Source: Pseudonocardia sp. CNS-004
GTDB taxonomy: Bacteria > Actinomycetota > Actinomycetes > Mycobacteriales > Pseudonocardiaceae
Direction: 5' to 3'
DNA: 64,000 nt
NCBI GenBank assembly: GCA_001942185.1
Contig: MKJV01000033.1
Coordinates: forward strand, 62,001-126,000
This document shows positions 17,774 through 27,120 of the stretch, in pieces. Every line of letters starts with the position of its first letter. The first letter of the stretch is position 1. The notes beneath the pieces were generated by a model, which worked only from the letters and a program-made list of their open reading frames with translations, had not been told where the DNA came from and ran no database searches. The position numbers and the translations under genes were made by a program.

Positions 17774-18715
17774 CTACGGCAGAAGCGAGGTGCGGAGGAA
17801 GCGCGCCGCTTCCGAGACCGCCGCGTCCGTCGCCCGGAACGTCCCGATCTCGGTGAAGAACCCGTGGAAGACGCCCTCGTAGCGCGTGGCCGACGCGTCG
17901 ACCCCGTCCGCGCGCAGCCGGGCCGCGAACGCCTCGCCGCCGTCGCGCAAGGGGTCGACCGCGGCGGTGATGACGAGTGTCCGGGGGAGTCCGGCGAGCG
18001 ATGCGGCGGCGGCCGGGACGGCGAGCGGATCGCAGCGGTCGCCTTCGTCCCGCAGGTAGTTGCCCCAGAACCACACCACGTCAGGAGTGGTGATGAGGGG
18101 TCCGTCCGCGTGCTCACGCCAGGACGGGCGATCCACGGAGAACTCGGTCGCCGGGTAGACGAGCACCTGGCACGCGAGCTCGCACAGGACGGTGTCGCGG
18201 GCCATCAACGCCACGGCTGCGGCGAGGTTGCCGCCTGCGCTGTCGCCGGCCAGGGCGATCCGGGTGCCGTCGACGCCGAGCTCGCGCCGCGGCGCGCCAG
18301 GTGTGCGACGACGTCGGCGCAGTCGTGCAAGGGGATCGGGTACTTGTGTTCCGGAGCCAGCCGGTAATCGACGGAGACGACCGCGCAACCGCTGCGGTTG
18401 GCAATCGCGCGGCAGACCGCGTCGACGCCGTCGAGCGATCCCACGGTCCATCCGCCGCCATGGAAATACGTGACGACCGGCAATTCCGCGACGCTTCCGG
18501 CCGATAGAGGCGAATCGGTACCGGACCGTTCCGTCCCGGGATCTCCCCGTCCCGGACCTCATGGACCGGTTCGGGTTCGCCGCTCGGCCGGAGGTGCCCG
18601 CGACCGCCCGCGCGCCGGCGACGCCGAGCTCGTGGAACGGCCGCGGGAGGATCCGCAGGAGCGACCGGGCGACCGCCAGTGCGTCCGGGTCGAGTCGTCC
18701 GGTCGCGGCGGTCAC
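17774..18715 (-). CDS. Alpha/beta hydrolase, hormone-sensitive-lipase family esterase (about three frameshifts)
   Basis: The core reads PVVTYFHGGGW (oxyanion HGGG), VVSVDYRLAPEHKYP, then LAGDSAGGNLAA with the nucleophile serine in GDSAG, and late VITAAVDPLRDGGEAF (Asp) and YEGVFHGFF (His), all landmarks of HSL-type carboxylesterases. Pieces lie in three frames with breaks near 18570, 18500 and 18290; joined length is about 313 residues, as usual. The GTG at 18715 would overlap the TetR stop as GTGA, so both are probably one transcript. It may split an ester made by the Baeyer-Villiger-type enzyme of the same block (inference). Confidence 0.78.
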   Translation of the reverse strand: MTAATGRLDPDALAVARSLLRILPRPFHELGVAGARAVAGTSGRAANPNRSMRSGTGRSRDGTVRYRFASIGRKRRGIAGRHVFPWRRMDRGIARRRRRGLPRDCQPQRLRGRLRRLPAGSGTQVPDPLARLRRRRRTPGAPRRELGVDGTRIALAGDSAGGNLAAAVALMARDTVLCELACQVLVYPATEFSVDRPSWREHADGPLITTPDVVWFWGNYLRDEGDRCDPLAVPAAAASLAGLPRTLVITAAVDPLRDGGEAFAARLRADGVDASATRYEGVFHGFFTEIGTFRATDAAVSEAARFLRTSLLP

Positions 18716-19310
18716 GTCGTTCGCACCAGGCTTTCCGGTGCTGCTCGACGAGGCGGTCGACGCAGTCCGCCTGGATGCGTGCGTAGTGCCGCGTCCGCTC
18801 GTCGTCACGCTGGTAGAACCACTGCAGGGTGAGCCCGTCCATCGCGGCGATGGCCATCCAGGCCGCCTCCTCGAACAGCTCCCGGGGCTCGCCGTGTTCC
18901 TGCGCGAGCTGCTCGATCCACGCGTTCGCGAGGATCTCGTACGGCCTCGGCGCCTGGTCCGAATCGGTCCGCAACAGCCAGAGGTACAGGTCGACCTGTG
19001 CGATCGCGTAGTTCTCGTTCGCCAGCAGCCATTCCATGCCGCTGAGCAGGAACGAGCCCACCGTGCGTGGGGACCTCGTCCCGACCGGGCCGGCCGGATC
19101 GGCCGGGACGAGGAGGACGCCGATCCTGGTGAAGACCTCCACGAAGAGGTCCTCCTTGCGGGTGAAGCAGTAGTGGAGCGAGGCGAGCGGTGCCCCCGCG
19201 GCTTCGGCGATGCGCCGAGTCGTCGCGCCGCGTACGCCGTGCTCGGCGATCACGGCGACGGCGGCCTCGACGAATTCGTCCTTGCGCTGCTCCACCGGGA
19301 TGTGTGGCAT
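18712..19310 (-). CDS. TetR-family regulator, probable master repressor of the amine block (possible frameshift near 18730)
   Basis: The helix-turn-helix reads AAVAVIAEHGVRGATTRRIAEAAGAPLASLHYCFTRKEDLF in the first 60 residues; the rest is a helical ligand-binding domain (GMEWLLANENYAIAQVDLYLWLL). ATG at 19310 follows AGGAGAGG. The frame runs on without stop past the next gene start; one added base in GGAAAGCC near 18730 would end it at the TGA that overlaps the esterase GTG, giving about 199 residues. An operator copy lies just upstream of the start (19331), so it should repress itself, and three more copies lie before genes on both sides. Confidence 0.85.
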
Positions 19311-19330
19311 GACGACCTCTCCTGCATCTG

Positions 19331-19350
19331 ACTTGGTCATCTGATCGTAA
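19331..19350. promoter_or_regulatory. TetR-type operator at the tetR promoter
   Basis: ACTTGGTCATCTGATCGTAA keeps the left half perfectly and the right half partly (TGATC for TGACC). It lies 21 bases before the chosen tetR start, consistent with autorepression. Confidence 0.65.
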
Positions 19351-19401
19351 CAAGTGGCCCAGTCGGAGCGGTGCTGGTCGTGGGGGGCACGGCGGCCGTC
19401 G

Positions 19402-20910
19402 CTAGGAGTTGCGGCCGATGCGCCGGTAGACGTCCGGCCTGACCCGGCGCAGGACCAGCGCGTACCCGGCGCCTGCGAGGGCGAGGCCCCACGTGACCGC
19501 GATGAAGGTGACGGCGATCGCGGTGCTCCCGCCGCTGAGGATCGTGAAGTTCGTCGTCCCCAGGTAGCAGATGACGGAGAGGGCGACCAGTGCGATGCCC
19601 GGCGACAGGTAGCGCGCCCAGATCCCGGCCTCGAGGTGCCGGTTCCGAAGGAAGAACACGAGGATCGCGAGGCTGGTGAGCGTGATGATCAGCAGGAGTC
19701 CGTAGAAGAGCAGCCCGCCGAACTGCGCATAGATCATGGCGGCATCGCCGCCGACGGCGACCAGGACGGCGAGGAACGCGAGGACGACACCCGACACGAG
19801 TACGGCGGCGCGGTGCGGCGACCCGTGCCGGTCGTGCGCCTGCCCGAACCGGGTGGGCAGGATCCCGTCGACCCCGAGCGAGTACAGGTAGCGGGCGAGC
19901 ACGTTCTGGCAGGAGAGCTGGCCGGCGAGAGTGGACGTGACCAGGAGGACCGCCGTCACGTCCTGGGCGATCCGTCCAGCGTACTGCCCGACGGTCGTGC
20001 TGAACAGGCCGGCAGGGTCCGCCGTCGCGGCGGCCGTGATCTGGTCGGTGCCGACGGCCATGACCAGCACCCAGGCCGCGATGGCGTAGAGGACGCCCAT
20101 CAGGACGACGGCCGAGTAGGTCGCCCGCGGAATGGCACGGTTCGGGTTCCGCGTCTCCTCGCGGTAGATCGCGGTCGTCTCGAACCCGACGAACAGGCCC
20201 ATCGCGAAGAGCATCGCGAGCCCCACCGAGCCCTGCGAGAACTGGCCCCAGGTGAAGGGTCCGAGGTCCAGGCCGGCCGCTCCGCCCTGGCTGATCGTCG
20301 CGATGTCCCAGACCACGATGATCGCGATCTCCAGGGTCAGGGCCACCATGAGGACCTTCGCCGACAGTTCGATCTGCAGGTAGCTCAGCACCGAGACGGC
20401 GACCCAGCAGGCGAGGCCGTAGATCCACCAGGGGAGCGCCGGCCCGCCGAGGGTGTTCTGCACGAGGTCGTCGGTGATGAGGCCGAAGAACGCGTAGACC
20501 CCGACGAGGAAGGACCCGTAGGTGACGATCGCGAGGCATGAGGCCGCCAAACCGGCCGGGCGGCCGAGCCCGGCCGTCACGTACGCGTAGAGCGCCCCGG
20601 GGTTGGTCATGTAGCGGGTCATCGCCGTGTACCCCGCGGTGAAGACGATGAGGAGCAGGGCTGCGGCGACGAGTGCGGCAGGCGCCCCGGATCCGTTGCC
20701 GTAGACGATGATGAGGGGGATGTAGCCGCCGACGGCGGCGATCGGCCCCGAGGCCGCCACGACCGCGACGATGACGTCGATGGTGCGGAGCCGGCCGGAC
20801 AGGCCCCGGCGGTGGACCTCCCGGGCCTCGTCGGCGGCTGCCGCGATGCCTGGGCTGGACGGGACGACGACGGGCGTCGCCGACAAGGCGTCGGCTTCGA
20901 GCTCGGCCAT
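19402..20910 (-). CDS. APC-family amino acid/amine permease
   Basis: This intact 502-residue membrane protein has about 12 spans. Span 1 contains VVAASGPIAAVGGYIPLIIVYGNG, the unwound glycine-rich helix of APC carriers, followed by YTAMTRYMTNPGALYAYVTAGLGRPAG and later GFETTAIYREETRNPNRAIPRAT, the loop conserved in amino acid/polyamine permeases. It imports amino acids or amines by proton or sodium coupling. Its promoter holds the TetR operator (20967-20999), so its substrate is probably what the amine block degrades (inference). ATG at 20910 follows GGAGGAGATC. Confidence 0.88.
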   Translation of the reverse strand: MAELEADALSATPVVVPSSPGIAAAADEAREVHRRGLSGRLRTIDVIVAVVAASGPIAAVGGYIPLIIVYGNGSGAPAALVAAALLLIVFTAGYTAMTRYMTNPGALYAYVTAGLGRPAGLAASCLAIVTYGSFLVGVYAFFGLITDDLVQNTLGGPALPWWIYGLACWVAVSVLSYLQIELSAKVLMVALTLEIAIIVVWDIATISQGGAAGLDLGPFTWGQFSQGSVGLAMLFAMGLFVGFETTAIYREETRNPNRAIPRATYSAVVLMGVLYAIAAWVLVMAVGTDQITAAATADPAGLFSTTVGQYAGRIAQDVTAVLLVTSTLAGQLSCQNVLARYLYSLGVDGILPTRFGQAHDRHGSPHRAAVLVSGVVLAFLAVLVAVGGDAAMIYAQFGGLLFYGLLLIITLTSLAILVFFLRNRHLEAGIWARYLSPGIALVALSVICYLGTTNFTILSGGSTAIAVTFIAVTWGLALAGAGYALVLRRVRPDVYRRIGRNS

Positions 20911-20966
20911 GCGCGATCTCCTCCTGGGGGGGAATCAGGTGTCGCGTTTCGAGAAGGCAACGAGAC

Positions 20967-20999
20967 GATCAAATGACCGACTTGGTCAGATGACCGGGC
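20967..20999. promoter_or_regulatory. Double TetR-type operator before the APC permease
   Basis: The site ACTTGGTCAGATGACCGGGC starts at 20980, and a second GATCAAATGACC lies 17 bases before it. The core GGTCA-N2-TGACC is perfect in the first. The pair is about 60 to 90 bases upstream of the permease start. Confidence 0.7.
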
Positions 21000-21145
21000 A
21001 GTTTGCACTGGTGGGAGGCTCGGGTCAAGGCTTTCGGCGCATCGCAACGGCAATGTCCGAGTCGCCCGGTTGAGCGTTCCGCCGATCGGAGCGCTTCATG
21101 GCCGCCCTCTTGACGCTCCTGGCGAGAAGTGGCTACGGTCACACG

Positions 21146-21175
21146 ACTTGGTCAGTTGACCGAGTCAGTTGATCC
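21146..21175. promoter_or_regulatory. Double TetR-type operator before the PhyH dioxygenase
   Basis: ACTTGGTCAGTTGACCGAGT (21146-21165) is the best copy, with near-perfect 9-base arms; a degenerate second copy AGTCAGTTGATC follows at 21163. The first is 38 bases from the ATG at 21203, so it must overlap the promoter of the plus-strand operon. Confidence 0.72.
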
Positions 21176-21202
21176 GACCCAACCGGCTGCTGGAGGCTGC
21201 AG

Positions 21203-22018
21203 ATGGGACTCACGACCCTCGAACCCACGGCGAGCGTGGAGGAGGTCGTCGCCGTCATCGACCGCGACGGCGGCGTGATCATCCGGGACTTCCTCGACGC
21301 GGAGACGACCGCCGGCCTCGAGGCGGACCTGCGTCCCATCCTCGAGGGCCACGGCTTCGGCGACGAGGACTTCATGGGCAAGCGGACGCGGCGGCTGGGC
21401 GGGCTGTTCAAGCACACCCGCCACGGCGCGGCGATCGTCCGGCAGCCGCTGTTCCGCGGGGCGGCCGAGCACTACCTGTGCCCGCCGATCACCGTGTGGA
21501 CCGGCGAGGAGCCCCTGGAGGTCGCCCCCCGGATCCAGGTCGGCGCGACCCAGGTGATCGACATCTACCCCGGCGAGGGGGCCCAGATGCTGCACCGTGA
21601 CGACATGGTGTGGCTGTGGCGTCACCCCGTCGGCTACCGGCAGGCCCGGGTCCAGACGATGTTCGCCGTCACCGACTTCACCGCGGAGAACGGCGGCACC
21701 CTGGTGGTCCCCGGCTCCCACAAGTGGCCGGACGACCGGGCCCCGAAACGGGAGGAGGCCGTGTCGACGGAGATGACGGCGGGATCGGCGCTCATCTGGA
21801 TCGGCGCGACCTACCACGGCGGTGGCGAGAACCGATCCGACTCGTCCCGGACCGGCATCACGGTCACGCTCGACCTCGCCTTCCTCCGGCAGGAGGAGAA
21901 CGCCTACCTGACCTATCCGCCGGAGGTCGCGGCGACGCTGGACCCGGACATCCGGCGCCTGATCGGGTACCAGGCGAGCGAGCCGTTCATGGGCTACATC
22001 GAGGTCGACGGGGCCTGA
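21203..22018 (+). CDS. Phytanoyl-CoA dioxygenase-family Fe(II)/2-oxoglutarate oxygenase
   Basis: This intact 271-residue protein has a jelly-roll fold. The iron site is H131-R-D133 (HRDD) with the distal His205 in TYHGGG, and Arg216 (SSRTG) is placed to bind 2-oxoglutarate. Family members hydroxylate small molecules, some of them amines or amino acids such as ectoine. ATG at 21203 follows GGAGGCTGCAG. It is the first gene of the plus-strand amine operon and lies just behind the TetR operator. Stop and next ATG overlap as TGATG. Substrate unknown; an N- or C-hydroxylation early in the pathway is plausible. Confidence 0.87.
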   Translation: MGLTTLEPTASVEEVVAVIDRDGGVIIRDFLDAETTAGLEADLRPILEGHGFGDEDFMGKRTRRLGGLFKHTRHGAAIVRQPLFRGAAEHYLCPPITVWTGEEPLEVAPRIQVGATQVIDIYPGEGAQMLHRDDMVWLWRHPVGYRQARVQTMFAVTDFTAENGGTLVVPGSHKWPDDRAPKREEAVSTEMTAGSALIWIGATYHGGGENRSDSSRTGITVTLDLAFLRQEENAYLTYPPEVAATLDPDIRRLIGYQASEPFMGYIEVDGA

Positions 22019-22070
22019 TGGACCCATCCACCCTGTTCGGCGACGCCGACGCCGAGACGATGAAGCTCGG

Positions 22071-22910
22071 GTGACCCCCCGGACCGTCGAGCTGATCCGT
22101 GAGGGGGTCGAGCCCGCAATGCCCAGGAGCCCCAGGCCGATCGTCGGCGTGACGGGACGGAGATCGCACGGCTCGCTGGCCGCGGGTCGCGACCCGCGCT
22201 TCGCCGGCGCCGACTTCGACGCCTTCCTCACGGACTTCGCCCGCAGCATCGACGCGGCCGGTGGCGTGCCCGTGTACCTGCCGTTCGAGGCGACGTCGCC
22301 CGAGGTGCTGCGCGCGGTGGACGCCGTCGTGCTCAGCGGGGGACAGGACGTCCACCCGCGGCGCTGGGGTGGCGACGCGCACGTCGACGACGCACTCTCC
22401 GGCGACCCGCGCACCAGCTTCACCGCCTACGACCCCGACCGGGACGCCCACGAGATCGCGCTCGTCCGGGGCGCGGTCGCTGCCGGGGTTCCCGTCCTCG
22501 GGGTCTGCAGGGGGATGCAGCTGCTCAACGTCGCCCTCGGCGGGACGCTCGTGCCCCACCTGGACGGCACCGGCGTCGAGCACGTGTCGCCGGCCGCGGC
22601 TCCGCACGACGGGTCGGCCGGCCACGTCGTGCGGACGGCGGAGGGGTCGCTGGCCCGGGCCCTGTTCGGCGCCGCTGTCGTCACGAACTCCTGGCACCAC
22701 CAGGCCGTCGCCGAGCCCGGCGGGGAGCTGGTGGTCTCCGGGCGGACGGACGACGGGGTCGCCGAGGTCGTCGAGCTGCCGGGGCGTCCGGTGCTCGGGG
22801 TGCAGTGGCACCCCGAGTGGCAGGTCACCGCGGGCCCGGCCTTCGCGTGGCTCGTGGACGAGGCCACTCGCGCCACCGCGCGGCCGGTCGGGCTGCAGGA
22901 TGGGGCGTGA
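22071..22910 (+). CDS. Gamma-glutamyl-gamma-aminobutyrate hydrolase-like class I glutamine amidotransferase (PuuD/peptidase C26 type)
   Basis: This 279-residue amidase has its nucleophile Cys146 in GVCRGMQLLN and the His/Glu pair at 247/249 in VQWHPEW, the full PuuD triad. It would release glutamate from a gamma-glutamyl amide intermediate. The GTG at 22071 gives this length. A TGATG-coupled ATG at 22018 opens an 18-codon frame that runs to a stop at 22074; one missing base near 22070 would fuse it to this gene, so the true start may be 22018. With the glutamine-synthetase-like ligase downstream it makes the gamma-glutamylation pair known from putrescine and isopropylamine breakdown. Confidence 0.85.
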   Translation: MTPRTVELIREGVEPAMPRSPRPIVGVTGRRSHGSLAAGRDPRFAGADFDAFLTDFARSIDAAGGVPVYLPFEATSPEVLRAVDAVVLSGGQDVHPRRWGGDAHVDDALSGDPRTSFTAYDPDRDAHEIALVRGAVAAGVPVLGVCRGMQLLNVALGGTLVPHLDGTGVEHVSPAAAPHDGSAGHVVRTAEGSLARALFGAAVVTNSWHHQAVAEPGGELVVSGRTDDGVAEVVELPGRPVLGVQWHPEWQVTAGPAFAWLVDEATRATARPVGLQDGA

Positions 22911-24011
22911 CCGCCGTGACCCTCACCGAGGCCGCGCTGCTGCGCACCCCGGGCGAGCCACTCGTGGTGGGGCCACTGGTCGTCGACGAGCCGGAGCGGC
23001 ACGAGGTCCTCGTCGCGGTCTCGCACGTCGGGCTGTGCCACAGCGATCTGCACTACCTGCGCGGGACGCTGGAGGTCGAGCTGCCGGCCGTCCTCGGCCA
23101 CGAGGTGGCCGGGGTCGTCGAGCGGATGGGCGCCGACGTCACCGGGCTCCGGCCGGGCGACCGGGTCGTGGTGAGCCTGGTCCCCTCCTGCGGGCGCTGC
23201 GTGCACTGCGAGGGCGGGCGGCCGACCATCTGCTCCCGGTCCGCGCAGGTCCGCAGGCGGGCCCGGCCCGCGTACACGCTGCCCGACGGGACGCCGGTGG
23301 CGCGCCTCGCCGACGTCGGCGGGTTCTCGCGGCACGTCCTCGTGCGGGAGAACGCCGTCGTGCCGCTGCCCGGCGACGTGCCCACGCGGGTCGGCTGCCT
23401 CCTCGGCTGCTGCGTCGCGACCGGTGTCGGCGCCGTGTTCCACGGGGCGGGCGTCCGGCCGGGCAGCACCGTCGCGGTCGTCGGCTGCGGCGGGGTCGGA
23501 TCGGCCGTCATCCAGGGCGCGGCTCGCCGGGGCCTCGGAGATCGTCGCGGTCGACCTGTCCGCCGACCGCCTGCAGGCCGCGCTGTCCTACGGCGCGACC
23601 GCAACGGTCGACGGCGGCGTCCCCGACGTCCTCGCGGCCGTTCACGCCGTCGTGCCGGGCGGAGTGGAGTTCAGCTTCGAGGCCGTCGGGAGCGGGCGGA
23701 CGGCCGAGCTGGCGGTGGCGCTCCTGCGGCCCGGTGGTACCGCGACCGTCGTCGGGATCGCGCCGTCCGGGACGACGGTCGCGGTACCGGCCGACGCGCT
23801 GTTCTTCGAGGAGAAGCGCGTCATCGGGTCCTACATGGGGTCGAGCCGGATGCACGCCGACGTGCCCGAGTACGCGCGCCTCTACCGGCGCGGCGCGCTG
23901 CTCCTCGACGAGATGGTCGGGGAGGTCGTCCCGCTCGCGGGGATCAACGACGGGTTCGACCTCATGGGCCACGGAAAGGCGACGCGCGTCGTCGTCGACA
24001 TGGACGCGTAG
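22907..24011 (+). CDS. Zinc-dependent alcohol dehydrogenase, MDR family (indel near 23525)
   Basis: The N-terminus has the catalytic zinc site GLCHSDLH and GHEVAGVV, and a structural zinc loop CGRCVHCEGGRPTIC with four cysteines. The NAD domain motif VGCGGVGSA is followed by the break; the frame then continues from LAGASEIVAVDLSADR to the end. The data fit loss of a GC pair from GGCGCGCGGCTC rather than one base. Joined length about 368 residues, as in class III/benzyl-type dehydrogenases. GTG at 22907 overlaps the previous stop as GTGA. It likely oxidises an alcohol intermediate of the amine pathway. Confidence 0.85.
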
Positions 24012-24098
24012 TCGGGCAGCCCGCCCGAATCCCTCGAGATCTCCTGGCCGGCGACGCCGGTGCGCGTACCCCGGGCCAGTGGAAGGTGTGGACGGACA

Positions 24099-25780
24099 AT
24101 GACGACCAGTACCCACGACGGCCGCGACGTCGTCGACATCATCTGCATCGGTGCCGGTTTCGCCGGTCTGTACGTGAGCCACCGGGCGACCCGGGCCGGC
24201 TTCACCGTCGCGGGCTTCGAGCGGGCCGAGGGCGTGGGCGGGACCTGGTACTGGAACAGGTATCCCGGCGCCCGCTGCGACATCGAGAGCATCTACTACT
24301 CGTACTCCTTCTCCGAGGAGCTGCAGCAGGAGTGGGAGTGGAGCGAGCGGTTCGCGACCCAGCCCGAGATCCTGCGCTACCTGAACCACGTCGCGGACCG
24401 GTTCGACCTGCGGCGCCACTTCACCTTCGGCGTGAGCGTCGTCGCCGCGACCTGGCTCGAGGACGTGCGGCTCTGGCAGGTCGAGCTCGACTCGGGTGAG
24501 GTCCGGCGCGGCCGCCACCTCGTCTCGGCCGTCGGTTGCTGTCCACCGCGAAGACGCCGGACGTGCCCGGCATCGAGGAGTTCACCGGGACCACGGTCTC
24601 CACGAGCAACTGGGACCTCCCGATGCAGGAGTTCGCCGGCAAACGCGTCGCGGTCATCGGGACCGGCTCGTCCGGGGTGCAGTGCATCCCGCTGATCGCC
24701 GAGGTGGCCCAGGAGCTCACGGTGTTCCAGCGCACTCCCAACTACGTCATGCCGGCCCGGAATGCCGCGCTCGATCCGGAGTTCGTGGCCCGGATCAAGA
24801 CCGACTATCCCGCGGTGCGGGAGGAGTGCCGCCGCTCCACGCGCGGCTTCCCCGATAGGCCCACGACGCAGCGCGCGTTCGACGTCTCCGAGGAGGAGCG
24901 GCGCCGGCGGTACGAGGCGGCCTACCTGGTCAGCGGCTTCACCTCCGTCGGCGACGAGTTCGCCGACCTGCTCACGGACCTCGAGGCCAACGAGACCGCG
25001 GCCCGCTTCCTGCGGGACAAGGTCCGCGAGGTCGTGAACGACCCGGGGAAGGCGGCCCTGCTCGAACCGCGGTACCACCCCTTCGGCGCCAAGCGCACCT
25101 GCTTCGGCACCGACTACTACGAGACGTTCAACCGGCGCAACGTCGAGCTGGTGTCGCTGCGGCACGAGCCGATTGTCGGCATGACCGCCCGAAGCATCCG
25201 CACGGGCAGCCGTGAGGTCGAGATCGACGTCCTGGTCCTCGCGACGGGTTTCGACGCCGTCACCGGATCGCTGCTGAAGCTCGGCATCACGACCTCCACC
25301 GGCAGGTCGCTGGCGACCGAGTGGGCGAGCGGGCCACGGACCTACCTCGGGCTCATGACCGCGGGCTTCCCGAACTTCTACATGATCGGCGGACCGCAGA
25401 GCCCGGGCGTGCTGAGCAACTTCGTGGTGTCCATCGAGCAGCACGTCGACTGGGTGACCGACCTCCTCGTCCACATCCGCGAGTGCGGGGTGGACCGGGT
25501 GGACGTCGACCCCGGTGCCCAGGACGACTGGGTCGACCTGGTCGACAAGGTCGTCGGCGAGACGCTCTACGCCACGACCGACTCGTGGTACCGCGGCGCC
25601 AACATCCCGGGCAAGCCCGCGTCCTTCCTCGCCTACGCGGGCGGCGTCGGGAACTACCGCGAGATCTGCGACGAGGTCGCGACGCACGGCTATCGCGGCT
25701 TCCGGCTGACACCCGCGGACGAGGACCCGAGCCCCACCCGAACGGCCCCCACCGCAACGAGGACAGGAGCGGCCCGATGA
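24099..25780 (+). CDS. Baeyer-Villiger-type flavin monooxygenase (one frameshift near 24537)
   Basis: The first Rossmann motif is GAGFAGL near residue 17, then GVGGTWYWNRYPGARCDIES, the cyclohexanone-monooxygenase signature; the second Rossmann motif is GTGSSG. ATG at 24099; about 560 residues when joined, near the usual 540. The usual fingerprint F-x-G-x3-H-x3-W is FTGTTVSTSNW here: the histidine is serine (codon at 24599). The enzyme class inserts oxygen next to a ketone or oxidises nitrogen or sulfur. The stop overlaps the next start as ATGA, tying it to the ligase gene. Confidence 0.85.
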
Positions 25781-27120
25781 GCGCAACGACCGATCTCGGT
25801 ATCCGGCTCGACGAGCTGGGCATCCGCACCCTCCGAGCCGGGGGCGTCGACCTCGACGGCCTCTGGCGGAGCAAGCAGCTCACCGCCGCGAAGGTGGGCG
25901 GAGGCAGCCTCTCGCAGTGCAACTACGTCTTCGGGATCGACCTGCAGGACCAGCTGTACGACCCCGTGAGCAGCTACACCGGCTGGGAGACGGGGTGGCC
26001 GGACATCCGCATGCGCATCGATCCGGACACCGTGCGCCCGCTGCCGTGGGAGGCCGGCGTCGCCACCGCCATCTGCGACTACGTCGACTGGGACGGCGCG
26101 CCGGTCCACCTGTGCCCGCGCGGCATGCTGCGCCGCATCTCCGAGGAGACGACCGCGGCAGGCTTCACCCCCGACGTCGCCATGGAGCTGGAGTTCTTCG
26201 TCTTCGAGGGCAGGCCCGAGCCGCGCAACAGCCCGATGTCCGTCGCGGCGAGCCCGGTGTTCGCGGGCAACCACGGATACCACCCGCACCGCGGGATGGA
26301 CCTGATGGAGCGCTGGTCGCGCCAGCTCCAGGAGTACGGCATCCCGGTCGAGGGTGCCCTCACGGAGTGGGGCGCGAGCCAGTTCGAGATCAACATCGAC
26401 CACGGCGACCCGCTGCGCGTGGCCGACGACATCGTCATGACCAAGCACGCCCTCAAGGCACTGGCGGCCCGTGAGGGGCTCACCGTCTCGTTCATGGCCC
26501 GGCCGAGCGCGACCGGTCCGGGGTCCAGCGGACACGTGCACGTGTCGCTGTGGGGGAAGGACGACGAGCGCAACGTCTTCTTCGACGCCGACCGGCCGGA
26601 CAACGCGTCCGACGACCTGCTCCGGTTCGCCGCCGGGCTGGTGCGGGACCTGCCGGAGACGGCGCTGGTCGCCCTGCCGTTCGTGAACTCCTACCGCCGG
26701 GTCGGCGACTACCTGTCCTCCCCGACGCGGATCAACGTCGGCGTCGAGAACCGGACCACCGGGTTGCGTCTGATCACCCACGACGACCGCGGCGCCCGCC
26801 TGGAGCTGCGCGTGCCGGGGGCGGACGTCAACCCGTACCTGATCCTCGCGAGCACTCTGGCCTCCGGGCTGGCGGGCATCCGCGACGGGCTCGACCCGGC
26901 TCCGGCCCTGCGCGGGGACGGCTACGCCGACACCGCCGCGCCGCCGCTGCCTCGGTCGCTCGAGCAGGCCATCGCCGCGTTCGACGCCTCCAAGCGCGCC
27001 CGCCTCGTCTTCGGTGACGAGTTCGTCGCGCACTACCTCCACACGCGCCGGTGGGAACTCGCGAAGTGGCAGGAGGCGGTCACGGACTGGGAGATCGACC
27101 GGTACCTGGAGATGACGTGA
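25777..27120 (+). CDS. Glutamine-synthetase-like ligase, probable gamma-glutamylamide synthetase
   Basis: This intact 447-residue GS-fold enzyme has the beta-grasp part up to YVDWDGAPV, then the catalytic domain with AMELEFFVFEG, GASQFEINI, GSSGHVHVSLW (ATP/Glu loop), NSYRRVGDYLSSPTRI and RLELRVPGADVNPYLILA. The adenylylation tyrosine loop of classical GlnA is not recognisable. GS relatives of this sort (PuuA, IpuC type) couple glutamate to an amine. With the gamma-glutamyl hydrolase four genes earlier it would mask and later release an amine. ATG overlaps the monooxygenase stop. Confidence 0.87.
   Translation: MSATTDLGIRLDELGIRTLRAGGVDLDGLWRSKQLTAAKVGGGSLSQCNYVFGIDLQDQLYDPVSSYTGWETGWPDIRMRIDPDTVRPLPWEAGVATAICDYVDWDGAPVHLCPRGMLRRISEETTAAGFTPDVAMELEFFVFEGRPEPRNSPMSVAASPVFAGNHGYHPHRGMDLMERWSRQLQEYGIPVEGALTEWGASQFEINIDHGDPLRVADDIVMTKHALKALAAREGLTVSFMARPSATGPGSSGHVHVSLWGKDDERNVFFDADRPDNASDDLLRFAAGLVRDLPETALVALPFVNSYRRVGDYLSSPTRINVGVENRTTGLRLITHDDRGARLELRVPGADVNPYLILASTLASGLAGIRDGLDPAPALRGDGYADTAAPPLPRSLEQAIAAFDASKRARLVFGDEFVAHYLHTRRWELAKWQEAVTDWEIDRYLEMT

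Noticed and set aside
22018..22074. Independent small protein of 18 residues
   Set aside because: Its position and the pattern of single missing bases make it more likely the N-terminus of the following hydrolase; noted as a finding but not as a gene.
24377..27042. Minus-strand frames of 450-470 residues opposite the monooxygenase and ligase genes
   Set aside because: Same cause as above; composition is histidine- and arginine-rich shadow coding with no recognisable domain.
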